A stretch of DNA of 64,000 nt. It comes from Virgibacillus necropolis. GTDB lineage: Bacteria > Bacillota > Bacilli > Bacillales > Amphibacillaceae. Position 1 is the stretch's first letter; every line of letters begins with the position of its first letter. Shown here one piece after another: positions 44,373 through 52,328 of the stretch. The position numbers and the translations under genes were made by a program. The stretch lies in assembly GCF_002224365.1 (NCBI RefSeq), contig NZ_CP022437.1, forward strand, positions 3,100,001-3,164,000, in the 5' to 3' direction. The notes beneath the pieces are model-generated. The model was given only the letters and a program-made list of their open reading frames with translations, was not told where the DNA came from and ran no database searches.

Positions 44373-45734
44373 TTATGCCTCTTTTTCAACTGGTTTATCT
44401 ACCTCTTCAAAATCAAAGTCCTTCATTTTCCTACTGAAGAATTTTGTCAGATACAACATATATATAATTCCAACTACGACCCACACAAATCCAGCAATAA
44501 ATGCATCTAAATGAAGGAAATACCATAAAACTCCCGTAAGGCCTGCACCTATCGTCGGCATAATAATATAAGAAAAAATATCTCGCATTGTTTTGTATCT
44601 TTTTTTCTTAAATACAAAATAGGCAATAACGGAAAGGTTAACAAAGGTAAATGCTATCAAAGCTCCGAAATTAATTACAGAAGATATCAACTTCAGGCTA
44701 GGTCCGATGGCAAGTAATGAAACACCGCCAACAAAAATAACATTAAATGCAGGTGTTCGGAATTTCGGGTGCACATAGCCGAATGCTTTACGTGGAAGCA
44801 CGCCATTTCGCCCCATTACAAATAGTAGACGTGATACACTGGCATGGGACGCGAGGCCTGACGCAATAGTTGCGGCAAATGCACCAGCAAGAAAGATTAA
44901 TTGGAATACTTTTCCTCCTACAAAAAGGGCGATTTCAGGCAATGTATCATCCACCAGTGTGAATACACCTACATTAGGAAATAATGATTGTGCAAAATAG
45001 GAGCAAGTGAAAAAGATTCCGCCACCTATAAGCAGGGTCAAAAATATCGCCCTAGGTACCGTATTGGCGTCAATAGCTTCCTCTGTATACATCGTAATGG
45101 CATCAAACCCGATAAAAGAAAAACATACAATCGTTGCCCCCATCAAGACTGCTATTGCCTCGACATCTTCATGCATGAGCGGATCGAGAGTGAATAATGT
45201 ACCTGTTCCCATACCTTGATACAATTGAACAGAAGCAAGAACTATAAATGCTGCAAGCAATACTACTTCAAAAATAACGAGTATCGAATTCAATCCAGAT
45301 GTGGAATTCATACTCCAGACATTAATGGCAGTTACAGCTGCAACATAAAGGATTACCCAAATCCATGCAGGTGTTCCAGGGAAAAGGGATTCCATATAAA
45401 GACGGATAATCAAAGCATTGACTAAAGGAAGCAGCAAATAATCGAGCAGTGATGCCCAGCCTACTAGAAAACCGAGGGATGCTCCCATCGTCTCTCGGGT
45501 ATAGGTGTAGGCGGAACCCGCGCTAGGGAATACGCGCACCATTTTTCCGTAGCTGAAAGCTGTAAATATCATAACAACCAGTGCGACCAAATAGGCAAGC
45601 GGCACTACCCCGTTTGTTTGTTTGGAAACAATGCCAAATGTATCAAAGACAACAGTTGGTGTCATATATCCTAACCCCAATGCTACGATTGACCATACGC
45701 CTAGGGAGCGTTTAAGAGATGTTCCTTCTTTCAT
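44373..45734 (-). CDS. PuuP-like APC permease, probable putrescine/polyamine importer (1 of 3)
   Basis: 453 residues from ATG 45734 (AAGGAGAG 10 nt upstream; a GTG three codons earlier is too close to it). Twelve membrane segments. The PuuP-like signature is present: TPTVVFDTFGIV, FPSAGSAYTYTRETMGASLG and SLLDYLLLPLVNALI. Proton-driven uptake of putrescine or a related amine is the expected role. A cre-like site lies ~85 bp upstream and a sigma-54 promoter ~350 bp upstream, the latter apparently inherited from a decayed aminotransferase gene. Confidence 0.87.
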   Translation of the reverse strand: MKEGTSLKRSLGVWSIVALGLGYMTPTVVFDTFGIVSKQTNGVVPLAYLVALVVMIFTAFSYGKMVRVFPSAGSAYTYTRETMGASLGFLVGWASLLDYLLLPLVNALIIRLYMESLFPGTPAWIWVILYVAAVTAINVWSMNSTSGLNSILVIFEVVLLAAFIVLASVQLYQGMGTGTLFTLDPLMHEDVEAIAVLMGATIVCFSFIGFDAITMYTEEAIDANTVPRAIFLTLLIGGGIFFTCSYFAQSLFPNVGVFTLVDDTLPEIALFVGGKVFQLIFLAGAFAATIASGLASHASVSRLLFVMGRNGVLPRKAFGYVHPKFRTPAFNVIFVGGVSLLAIGPSLKLISSVINFGALIAFTFVNLSVIAYFVFKKKRYKTMRDIFSYIIMPTIGAGLTGVLWYFLHLDAFIAGFVWVVVGIIYMLYLTKFFSRKMKDFDFEEVDKPVEKEA

Positions 45735-45816
45735 ATAACCCACTCTCCTTATTTAAATTTTTATTTATGTTTCAACTAACCGTTTTTACATGAGTCTAAT
45801 TCTTACAGAGTCATAG

Positions 45817-45830
45817 GAAAGCGTTTTCAT
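45817..45830 (-). promoter_or_regulatory. cre-like site upstream of the PuuP-like permease
   Basis: Minus strand TGAAAACGCTTTCC, matching the CcpA consensus TGWAANCGNTNNCA except for the last base. Confidence 0.6.
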
Positions 45831-45959
45831 TTTTTGAAACGTTTTTAAAGTATAATTATCATCATTTGGCCATTAATCCGATACATAGAAGGATATAATA
45901 TAAATGAAATATTCAGAGTATAGAACTTGCATTATATTACTTATACTATATTCAATTTA

Positions 45960-46050
45960 GGCAGGATGCCCCTGTCGAGCGATAAAGGATTCTTATCTTT
46001 TCTTTAGCTTTTTAGCCTTCCTAGGTTGTAACATTCACTTAATCTACCAT
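45960..46050 (-). pseudogene. Relic of an aminotransferase 5' end
   Basis: GGGAGG plus ATG at 46048-46050 sits at the same distance from a sigma-54 promoter as the aminotransferase start at 41723 (41 against 39 bp). The following bases align with that gene (AAGTGAATGTTACAA against AAGTTACTGTTACAA), but the frame hits TAA after three codons. Similarity fades after about 80 bases. Confidence 0.65.
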
Positions 46051-46090
46051 TATAATAAACCTCCCTTTTTTAAGTACTCCCGTCATATAT

Positions 46091-46107
46091 TGCAATTTGC
46101 ATGCCAA
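46091..46107 (-). promoter_or_regulatory. Sigma-54 (-24/-12) promoter in the duplicated block
   Basis: Minus strand TTGGCATGCAAATTGCA with ten bases between GG and GC. It still has canonical elements although the gene just downstream is a relic; the next intact gene is the permease at 45734. Confidence 0.88.
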
Positions 46108-46219
46108 GAATGCAATTTTATTATTCTATCAAGATAAAACATGGCGGAATTGGGGGTCATAGGTTTCATTAGTTCCCCCAATTCAATTGATTACCTATGA
46201 TAATTTCACCTTAGCTTAA

Positions 46220-46268
46220 TTCATCTATGAATAAATGCATAAAACTATTATAAAACGCATAAATAAAA
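46220..46268. promoter_or_regulatory. Activator-site-like block, duplicate of 41914-41961
   Basis: TTCATCTATGAATAAATGCA then AAAACTATTATAAAACGCAT, almost identical to the block at 41.9 kb, though the outer inverted repeat is less perfect. It is 110-175 bp upstream of the second sigma-54 promoter. Confidence 0.6.
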
Positions 46269-46269
46269 A

Positions 46270-46299
46270 CAACTTATTGTTAGTTGAACAAATAAGTTG
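46270..46299 (-). terminator. Terminator hairpin, duplicate of 41964-41989
   Basis: CAACTTATT / AATAAGTTG with a 12-nt loop and a following T-run on the minus strand. It may now end the deacetylase-family transcript from 46403. Confidence 0.7.
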
Positions 46300-46302
46300 C
46301 TT

Positions 46303-46375
46303 TCAATAAAACGCTATTCCTTTTTTGTATCAATCTACTAATAATTTCAATTTACCTCGATTGACGACCAGAAGC
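46303..46375 (-). pseudogene. Relic of a sigma-54 activator 3' end
   Basis: Aligned with 42000-42080, it keeps the 'ACGCTATTC' stop region and 'CGATTGAC..CCAGAA' (functional copy 'GGATTGACTAATTCCCAGAA'), with deletions between. Only the last ~25 codons are traceable. Confidence 0.5.
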
Positions 46376-46402
46376 TATCGTTATATGAATAGCCCAACTA
46401 TA

Positions 46403-47509
46403 TCATTCTAAATCCCAGAACTCTGATTGGACTTTCTTCACCTTATTAATAGCCTCAATTTGGTTCTGGTAAATAGGCCCTTCAAGAAAACCCAGATCGA
46501 ACGGGTCTTCAACCACACTGCGCTTGCCCCTAAATGCCTCCAGAATCTTTAAGGTACAAAACGGTACATATGCTGTACTATAACCACCCTCATGGCAAGC
46601 AATTAATCGTCCTTCACAATGCTTTTCAGCTAAAGATTTTACTTTTGAAGCCATTTGATAATAACCTTCAGCTGTTACTAACATACGTCCTAAAGGATCA
46701 AAACGGCTTGCATCCTGACCTGCTGAAATAAAAATCAGTTCCGGCTTATATTGATGAACAATAGGCTCTATCACCTGTTCAAATGTATAATTATACCCTT
46801 CATTTCCAACACCGGCAGGTAATTCAATGTTAACGTTGAAACCTTTTCCATCTCCTTCACCAGTATACGTATTGTCCCCACGATTCTTTGGAAAAATATT
46901 CTCTTGGTGCACGGAAACAAATAAAACGTCAGGGTCTGAACAAAAAGCACTTTCCGTTCCATTTCCGTGATGCACATCCCAATCAAGTATTAATATGCGT
47001 TTCAGTCCATATTTCGCGCGGGCATATTTTGCCGCAATAGCAACATTGTTGAATAAGCAAAACCCCATTCCGCCTTCTTGCTCGGCATGATGACCTGGTG
47101 GCCGAGTAAGTGCATATACATTTTCAACCATATCATTCATTACTGCATCAACAGCTGTTAATACGCCACCAGCAGATAATAATGCAATTTCATATGAGTC
47201 AGGACCAACGATTGCATGTTCTCCAGCATCACCTCCGACCGTGCTACCCAATGTTTTAATCCGGTCAATATATTCAACTGAGTGATTCAACTCGATTTCC
47301 TTACGAGTAGCAGGTCTAGGTTCTAGTTGTTCTAACTCTTTTATAAATCTAGAACGTTCAAGTAAATTTTTAATACGTCGTTTTGATTCCGGGCTTTCCG
47401 CATGTGTATCTTCCTGTATCCACCCACCTGCGTTTAACATCAACGCTCCATTCCCTGTTTGATGCCAGAAATAGCTTTCATCCCAAATAAATCCGGTTGC
47501 CTTACTCAT
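46403..47509 (-). CDS. Acetylpolyamine amidohydrolase / class II histone-deacetylase family protein
   Basis: 368 residues with the HDAC-fold zinc site: TRPPGHHAEQEGGMGFC, LDWDVHHGNGT, ISAGQDASRFDPLGRM and HEGGYS. Bacterial members remove acetyl groups from acetylputrescine, acetylspermidine or acetylcadaverine. Between permease genes of the PuuP type in a polyamine island, deacetylation of imported acetylpolyamines is the natural role. ATG 47509 follows AAAGGAGG; 67 bp after the permease gene, probably co-transcribed. Confidence 0.9.
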   Translation of the reverse strand: MSKATGFIWDESYFWHQTGNGALMLNAGGWIQEDTHAESPESKRRIKNLLERSRFIKELEQLEPRPATRKEIELNHSVEYIDRIKTLGSTVGGDAGEHAIVGPDSYEIALLSAGGVLTAVDAVMNDMVENVYALTRPPGHHAEQEGGMGFCLFNNVAIAAKYARAKYGLKRILILDWDVHHGNGTESAFCSDPDVLFVSVHQENIFPKNRGDNTYTGEGDGKGFNVNIELPAGVGNEGYNYTFEQVIEPIVHQYKPELIFISAGQDASRFDPLGRMLVTAEGYYQMASKVKSLAEKHCEGRLIACHEGGYSTAYVPFCTLKILEAFRGKRSVVEDPFDLGFLEGPIYQNQIEAINKVKKVQSEFWDLE

Positions 47510-47576
47510 TGAAGCCCTCCTTTACAACATCAATAAACCTCTACTTTATTACACTATTACCCTTCTAAGTTTTTCA

Positions 47577-48914
47577 TTACGCCTCAAGCTTATCAAAATC
47601 AATTTGTGGTGGTTCCTTTCTAAATAAATTGGTAGATAGAGCTAAATAAACAATGCCAAGCAAGGTCCAAATTCCTCCAATAATAAGCGAGAACAAATCT
47701 AGATTAGCCCAAAGATACATCACAAACAGTAAACCAATAACAGGACAAACGAGGTTGCCTAAAACAAAGCCAAAGGATCGTGGCCCTTTATTCATAAGGT
47801 AATTTTTAATAACACATATATTTACAAATGAAAAAGCGGTAAACGCCCCTACATTAATAAGAGATGTTGCCGATCTTAAATCCAACAGCAATGCTGATAA
47901 TGATAACAACCCGACTAATAAAATGTTTGGTACCGGCGAATTAAATTTAGGATGCAAATACCCAAAGAATCGTTTAGGAATCACTCCATCTCTACCCATA
48001 GCATATAGCAATCGAGAAGCACTAATTTGAGCCGCTAAACCGGAAGCAAATACGGAGAATAGGGCTCCTCCTAGAAAAAAGGAAAGAAATATGTTTCCAC
48101 CGATTATCGTAGCTATTTCTGGTGAAGCACCCTCGATATCATTGAACACGGATACATCAGGAAAGAGGGACTGCATAAAGTAGGTAACTGTAAAGAAAAA
48201 GATACCACCTAATGATGCAACTAGTATGATAGCCCTTGGAATAGTCTTTTTAGGTTTAATTGTATCCTCAGACAGTGTTGTTATCGCATCAAATCCAATA
48301 AAAGATAAGGCTAGTAAAGCTGCTGCTCCAAAGAGACCTGAAAAATTTTCACCAGCCGGAATTAGCTCATTTAATGTAATAAAATGCTCAGGTCCAGTAT
48401 TGATAGAGCGAATTGTAAGGTAAATAAACACAACACCCACTATAGTCTGAAATACTACCAGCAGAATATTTACAGATGCTGCGATCTTGACACCGAATAT
48501 ATTTAAAAAAGTGACAATCGCTATCAGTCCTACAATCCAAAGCCAGCCAGGAACCTCTGGAAAACCTGATGAAAGGTAAATTTTTGCCAGTAAAGCATTA
48601 ATCATAGGAAGTGCTAGATATGCTATAAAGGATACCCATCCAACCATCACACCTAAATAGGGATTCAAAATATTTTTGGTGTACGTGTAAACGGAACCCG
48701 CACTTGGATATTGCTTCACTAATTTCCCGTAACTCATAGCGGTGAAAAGAATTGCGGTAAATACTACAATATAGGCTAAAGGAACATACCCTGAAGATAC
48801 ATCTGAAGCAATTCCAAATGTATCAAATACAGCAAAGGGTGACATATACGCTAAGCCAATTGCTACTACATGAATTAGTTTTAATTTCCTTTGAATCTGA
48901 TTCGTGTCATTCAC
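47577..48914 (-). CDS. PuuP-like APC permease (2 of 3)
   Basis: 445 residues, about 12 membrane segments, with SPFAVFDTFGIASD, YPSAGSVYTYTKNILNPYLG, VSFIAYLALPMINALLAKIY and FIGFDAITTLSEDTI. Compared with PuuP the first loop is SDVSSG, not SGISDG, so substrate preference may differ from the other two copies. GTG 48914 follows GGAAGGA. In an operon with the acetylpolyamine amidohydrolase, so an acetylated polyamine is a candidate substrate. Confidence 0.87.
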   Translation of the reverse strand: MNDTNQIQRKLKLIHVVAIGLAYMSPFAVFDTFGIASDVSSGYVPLAYIVVFTAILFTAMSYGKLVKQYPSAGSVYTYTKNILNPYLGVMVGWVSFIAYLALPMINALLAKIYLSSGFPEVPGWLWIVGLIAIVTFLNIFGVKIAASVNILLVVFQTIVGVVFIYLTIRSINTGPEHFITLNELIPAGENFSGLFGAAALLALSFIGFDAITTLSEDTIKPKKTIPRAIILVASLGGIFFFTVTYFMQSLFPDVSVFNDIEGASPEIATIIGGNIFLSFFLGGALFSVFASGLAAQISASRLLYAMGRDGVIPKRFFGYLHPKFNSPVPNILLVGLLSLSALLLDLRSATSLINVGAFTAFSFVNICVIKNYLMNKGPRSFGFVLGNLVCPVIGLLFVMYLWANLDLFSLIIGGIWTLLGIVYLALSTNLFRKEPPQIDFDKLEA

Positions 48915-49087
48915 AAAATCATTCCTTCCAAAACTTTTGATGTTAGCAGTAAATAACTCTTTATATATTTGAATATTCTAATAACTATTGATTTAGGAGT
49001 TTTATTTTAAAAAACAAACAGCCCCTTTTGTATCCGTTTACAAATCAATTAACCTTATTTATAAACTCTAACTAATAATCGTCATTG
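48915..49087. other. Intergenic region upstream of permease 2
   Basis: AT-rich, no gene seen. It probably holds the promoter of the permease/deacetylase pair; no sigma-54 motif is present. Confidence 0.5.
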
Positions 49088-49282
49088 TGCGGGGCATAGG
49101 GGGCAGGAACCTTGTCCCACCATGAGATCAATTTGAAAATAGCAGTATCAGCAAGTTTTAAATATCGAAGTTTTTATTTGTGATTCTTAACTATTTTAAT
49201 TAGATAGTTTTTTGGTTATATATCAGTACTCTTAAAAGAAAGATTCCATCCATTTGCGGGACAAGGAACCTGTCCTCGTCCC
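49088..49282. repeat. Composite palindromic repeat
   Basis: Bounded by GGGGGCAGGAACCTTGTCCC (about 49098) and GGGACAAGGAACCTGTCC (about 49259), with an internal AGTTTTAAATATCGAAG and a TTTTTATTTG stretch. The same order and internal sequence recur at 63895-64000. Confidence 0.7.
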
Positions 49283-49284
49283 TC

Positions 49285-50661
49285 TTATTGTTTACTATCA
49301 TCGAATTGGGGAGGCCGAACCTTAAAAAACTTTGTCAAATATAACAGATATCCCAAACCGATAGTAGTCCATATAAACCCTACTATTTTAGCGTCAATGT
49401 CTAGCTTAAACCATAGGTACAGATTAAATCCGAATCCTATTAACGGTATGATAATTGAACCTACAATTGATTTTACTGTAAATTTTTTCTGTTTCTTGTG
49501 CCTGAGGAAAAATATAATAACAGACAGATTAACAAACGTAAAGGCAACAAAGGCTCCAAAATTAATAAGAGAAGCTGCCTTTGCTAAATCTAAAAAAATA
49601 GCTGAGCATGCTAAAACCCCAATTAACAGGATATTTAAAACTGGAACACCTGAACTTGGGTGAATATATCCAAAAAATCTTCTCGGCAAAACACCATCAC
49701 GTCCCATGGCGTATAATAGGCGTGAAGCACTCATTTGCTGAGTTAGTCCACAGGCAAGAACTGCGACGAGATAGCCAGCGATAAAGATCGCCTGAAATAG
49801 GGTTCCACCGATATACTTGGCAATTTCGGGAGAAGCACTGGCTATATTTTGTATGACTGAAACATCTGGAAACAAAGATTGCATAAAATAGGTCACTACA
49901 ATAAAGAAAAATCCTGCTGCAAGAGCAATAATGTAAATCGCTTTTGGAATTGTTTTTTTCGGATCGATTGTTTCCTCAGATAATGTTGTTACTGCATCAA
50001 AACCGAGAAATGATAGTGCCAAAATGGATGCTCCTGCAAAAACTGCCGAAAAGGACATCCCTTCAGTAAAAAATGGAGTCATTGTAAATAAACTTCCAGC
50101 TTCAGCGTTAACAATCCCTCTAATAGTAAGAATGACAAAAATAACCGCAACTAGAAATTCAACGATAACCATAAAGTAGTTTGCGACAACGGCCAGTTTT
50201 ATGCCTGCAATATTAAGCACCGTAGTAAAAATAATCGTAGCAAAAATCCATATCCATGGTGGAACATCTGGAAATACAGCTGACATATAAATACTAGAAA
50301 GTAATGCGTTAATCATAGGTAGAAAAAGATAGTCAAGTAAAGCAACCCATCCCACCAGAAAACCAATGTGAGAATTCATAGTCTTTCTTGTATAGGTATA
50401 AGCTGAACCTGCCGAAGGGTATACTTTTACCATCTTACCGTAACTATAGGCAGTAAACAGAAGTGCGATTGTAATTAATACATACGCCGCGGGAACATGT
50501 CCGTTTGTTATTTCAGACACGATACCAAATGTATCAAAAACAGCTAAAGGTGCCATGTATGCAAGTCCGATAAAAATAACGTGTCTTAATTTTAATGTAC
50601 GTTTTAATTGTCCTTCGTTTACAGTCGTATCTATACTTACTTCCTTTACAGTCGTGTTCAT
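49285..50661 (-). CDS. PuuP-like APC permease (3 of 3)
   Basis: 458 residues from the second ATG (50661), which has GAAGGG at 8-nt spacing; the ATG at 50667 is too close. Motifs APLAVFDTFGIVSEITNGHVPA, YPSAGSAYTYTRKTMNSHIG and ALLDYLFLPMINALLSSIYM make this the most PuuP-like of the three. It follows the divergent agmatine deiminase paralogue by ~155 bp on the same strand, suggesting uptake of agmatine, putrescine or the paralogue's substrate. Confidence 0.88.
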   Translation of the reverse strand: MNTTVKEVSIDTTVNEGQLKRTLKLRHVIFIGLAYMAPLAVFDTFGIVSEITNGHVPAAYVLITIALLFTAYSYGKMVKVYPSAGSAYTYTRKTMNSHIGFLVGWVALLDYLFLPMINALLSSIYMSAVFPDVPPWIWIFATIIFTTVLNIAGIKLAVVANYFMVIVEFLVAVIFVILTIRGIVNAEAGSLFTMTPFFTEGMSFSAVFAGASILALSFLGFDAVTTLSEETIDPKKTIPKAIYIIALAAGFFFIVVTYFMQSLFPDVSVIQNIASASPEIAKYIGGTLFQAIFIAGYLVAVLACGLTQQMSASRLLYAMGRDGVLPRRFFGYIHPSSGVPVLNILLIGVLACSAIFLDLAKAASLINFGAFVAFTFVNLSVIIFFLRHKKQKKFTVKSIVGSIIIPLIGFGFNLYLWFKLDIDAKIVGFIWTTIGLGYLLYLTKFFKVRPPQFDDSKQ

Positions 50662-50818
50662 ACTCATTTCCCTTCTATTAAACTATTGGATTTTCTCATC
50701 ATATCCTTCTTCCTGTACCTTCCGTACTGGATTCTAATTTACTTTCAATGAGACGGTTCGAAATCTATGAGTACATTTGTTTTTGTTTACAACAATTTTT
50801 CTAATTTCCTACCAAAAT

Positions 50819-51919
50819 TTAAGGTCTTGGCTGAGCTAATGTCATGCAGTGAATATTGCCACCGCTTAGAGACCACTCTTTTGTAGGGAGACCAATTACT
50901 TTTCTGTCTGGCATTATTTCTTGATATTTTTTAATAGCTTCTTGATCACGTGGATCATTATATAATGGAACTAAATATGCACCATTAACGAAACATCCAT
51001 TAATATAAGTTACTGCTAATGGCTGATTTGGTTCACGAGGTGCTGCATCCGCAATAATATCAAAGCCTTTATTTTCTTCTTCTGTTATATAAATAATTTC
51101 CGGTACATGTATTTTATGAATCTCAAATTTTCTTCCTTTTGCATCTGTTTCTTTGCTTAAGGTATCATAAGCTTCTTTGAATACTGGATACTGTGGATGA
51201 TTTACATCATCAACCCATGAAAGAGCAATAACTCCAGGTCTAACAAAAAAACAAATATCGTCAATATGACCATCAGTTTCGTCATACAGCATACCCCTTT
51301 TAATCCAAATCACTTTATCCAAACCAAGGTATTCTTTACAATTTCTTTCTACTTCTTCTTTTGGCATATCACCATTTCGGTTTGGATTCAGATTACATTG
51401 TTCTGTCAAAATAATAGTCCCTTCTCCATCTACTTGCGTCGCACCGCCCTCAAGAATAAAATGTCTTGCATCATAAGAATCTATATTTTCAAGTTCAAAT
51501 AGTTTTTGAGCAAATTGCTTATCTAAGTCCCAAGGGTAATAGAGTCCTTCTTCAAATCCTCCATACGCATTAAAACCAAACTGAACTCCTCTCATTTCAC
51601 CTTTATCGTTGATAACGTAAAAAGCTCCTTTGTCTTGAACCCATGCCTCGTTTGTCGACATTTCAATAACACGAACTTTTTCTGATAATCTTGCTTTTGC
51701 ATTTTCATACTGCGTTACCGAACAGATGACTGTCATTTCCTCATACTCAGCAATAGCATTTGCAACAATAACGCATACTTCTTGTGCAGGTTTACCTCCA
51801 TTTCTAAAAGCAAAGCCTTTTTCTGGCCAAATGATAATTGACCCCTTATGCGGTTCAAATTCTCCTGGAAGTCTAAACCCATTTTTTTGGGGTGTGGAGT
51901 TTTTAATTACTCTTGCCAT
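50819..51919 (-). CDS. Agmatine deiminase paralogue with altered substrate loop
   Basis: 366 residues, alignable end to end with the aguA product at 58.5 kb. Catalytic Cys is kept (GGNIHCMT), as are the Glu (LEGGATQVDGEG) and the His (DETDGHIDD). The substrate loop differs: canonical NDAWMRDIGPTF reads NEAWVQDKGAFY here, losing the Arg and the GPT turn. It therefore may act on another guanidine or ureido compound, or only poorly on agmatine. ATG 51919 follows AGAGGCG. It is probably co-transcribed with PuuP-like permease 3. Confidence 0.87.
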   Translation of the reverse strand: MARVIKNSTPQKNGFRLPGEFEPHKGSIIIWPEKGFAFRNGGKPAQEVCVIVANAIAEYEEMTVICSVTQYENAKARLSEKVRVIEMSTNEAWVQDKGAFYVINDKGEMRGVQFGFNAYGGFEEGLYYPWDLDKQFAQKLFELENIDSYDARHFILEGGATQVDGEGTIILTEQCNLNPNRNGDMPKEEVERNCKEYLGLDKVIWIKRGMLYDETDGHIDDICFFVRPGVIALSWVDDVNHPQYPVFKEAYDTLSKETDAKGRKFEIHKIHVPEIIYITEEENKGFDIIADAAPREPNQPLAVTYINGCFVNGAYLVPLYNDPRDQEAIKKYQEIMPDRKVIGLPTKEWSLSGGNIHCMTLAQPRP

Positions 51920-52056
51920 TTTGATTCGCCTCTTTCATTTTAATAGACTCTCGGCATTCGCCGACTTAAATGGAATAAATGATTCCCTATTCATTCTGTT
52001 TAGAGAAATACCTAAACTCTAAGAATAAAGCACTTCCCATGGGAGTCTTATTTTTA

Positions 52057-52077
52057 TAGGGGACAAGAAACCTGTCC
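52057..52077. repeat. GGGACAAGAAACCTGTCC repeat, left half interrupted by MITE
   Basis: Left part AGGGGACAAGAAACCTGTCC; its continuation CCACGTCCC is found after the insertion at 52307-52315. Confidence 0.75.
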
Positions 52078-52297
52078 GAGATTGCTGAAAAAGTTCAATA
52101 TAGTACAAAATATGTGGATCTATCATTGCATCTTCGAATATACTGCGCTTTCCGCGGGCGAGTGTCGAGCCTCCTCGGACTGCCGTCCTACGGGGTCTCG
52201 CCGATCTCTTGCTTCCCGCAGGAGTCTCCGTATATTCGAGATGCTAGTTAAGGTGAAAAGTTAAATTTTTAAAATCCACCACTTTTTCAGTGGCCTC
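52078..52297. mobile_element. MITE-like element with GC-rich hairpin core
   Basis: 220 bp with imperfect terminal inverted repeats GAGATTGCTGAAAAAGT / ACTTTTTCAGTGGCCTC (13 of 17 match) and a 9-bp target duplication AACCTGTCC (52069-52077, 52298-52306). Inside, GCATCTTCGAATATAC (52128-52143) faces GTATATTCGAGATGC (52230-52244). The core contains GCTTTCCGCGGGCGAG and GCTTCCCGCAGGAGTC, a sequence type I have seen scattered through Bacillaceae genomes. No transposase. Confidence 0.85.
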
Positions 52298-52328
52298 AAC
52301 CTGTCCCCACGTCCCTAGGCAGATTACT

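Larger units (their letters stand above)
45735..46402. other. Long intergenic region carrying a decayed duplicate of the activator/aminotransferase junction
   Basis: This 668-bp gap contains, from right to left: traces of an activator 3' end, a terminator hairpin, an activator-site-like block, a sigma-54 promoter, a ribosome binding site with an ATG whose frame is closed after three codons, and a cre-like site before the permease gene. Each piece aligns with 41.64-42.08 kb. Confidence 0.75.

Noticed and set aside
52082-52264. Small frame encoding a Ser/Arg-rich peptide in the 52.1-kb gap
   Set aside because: It lies inside the MITE-like element; its GC-rich hairpin arms create the frame and there is no ribosome binding site.
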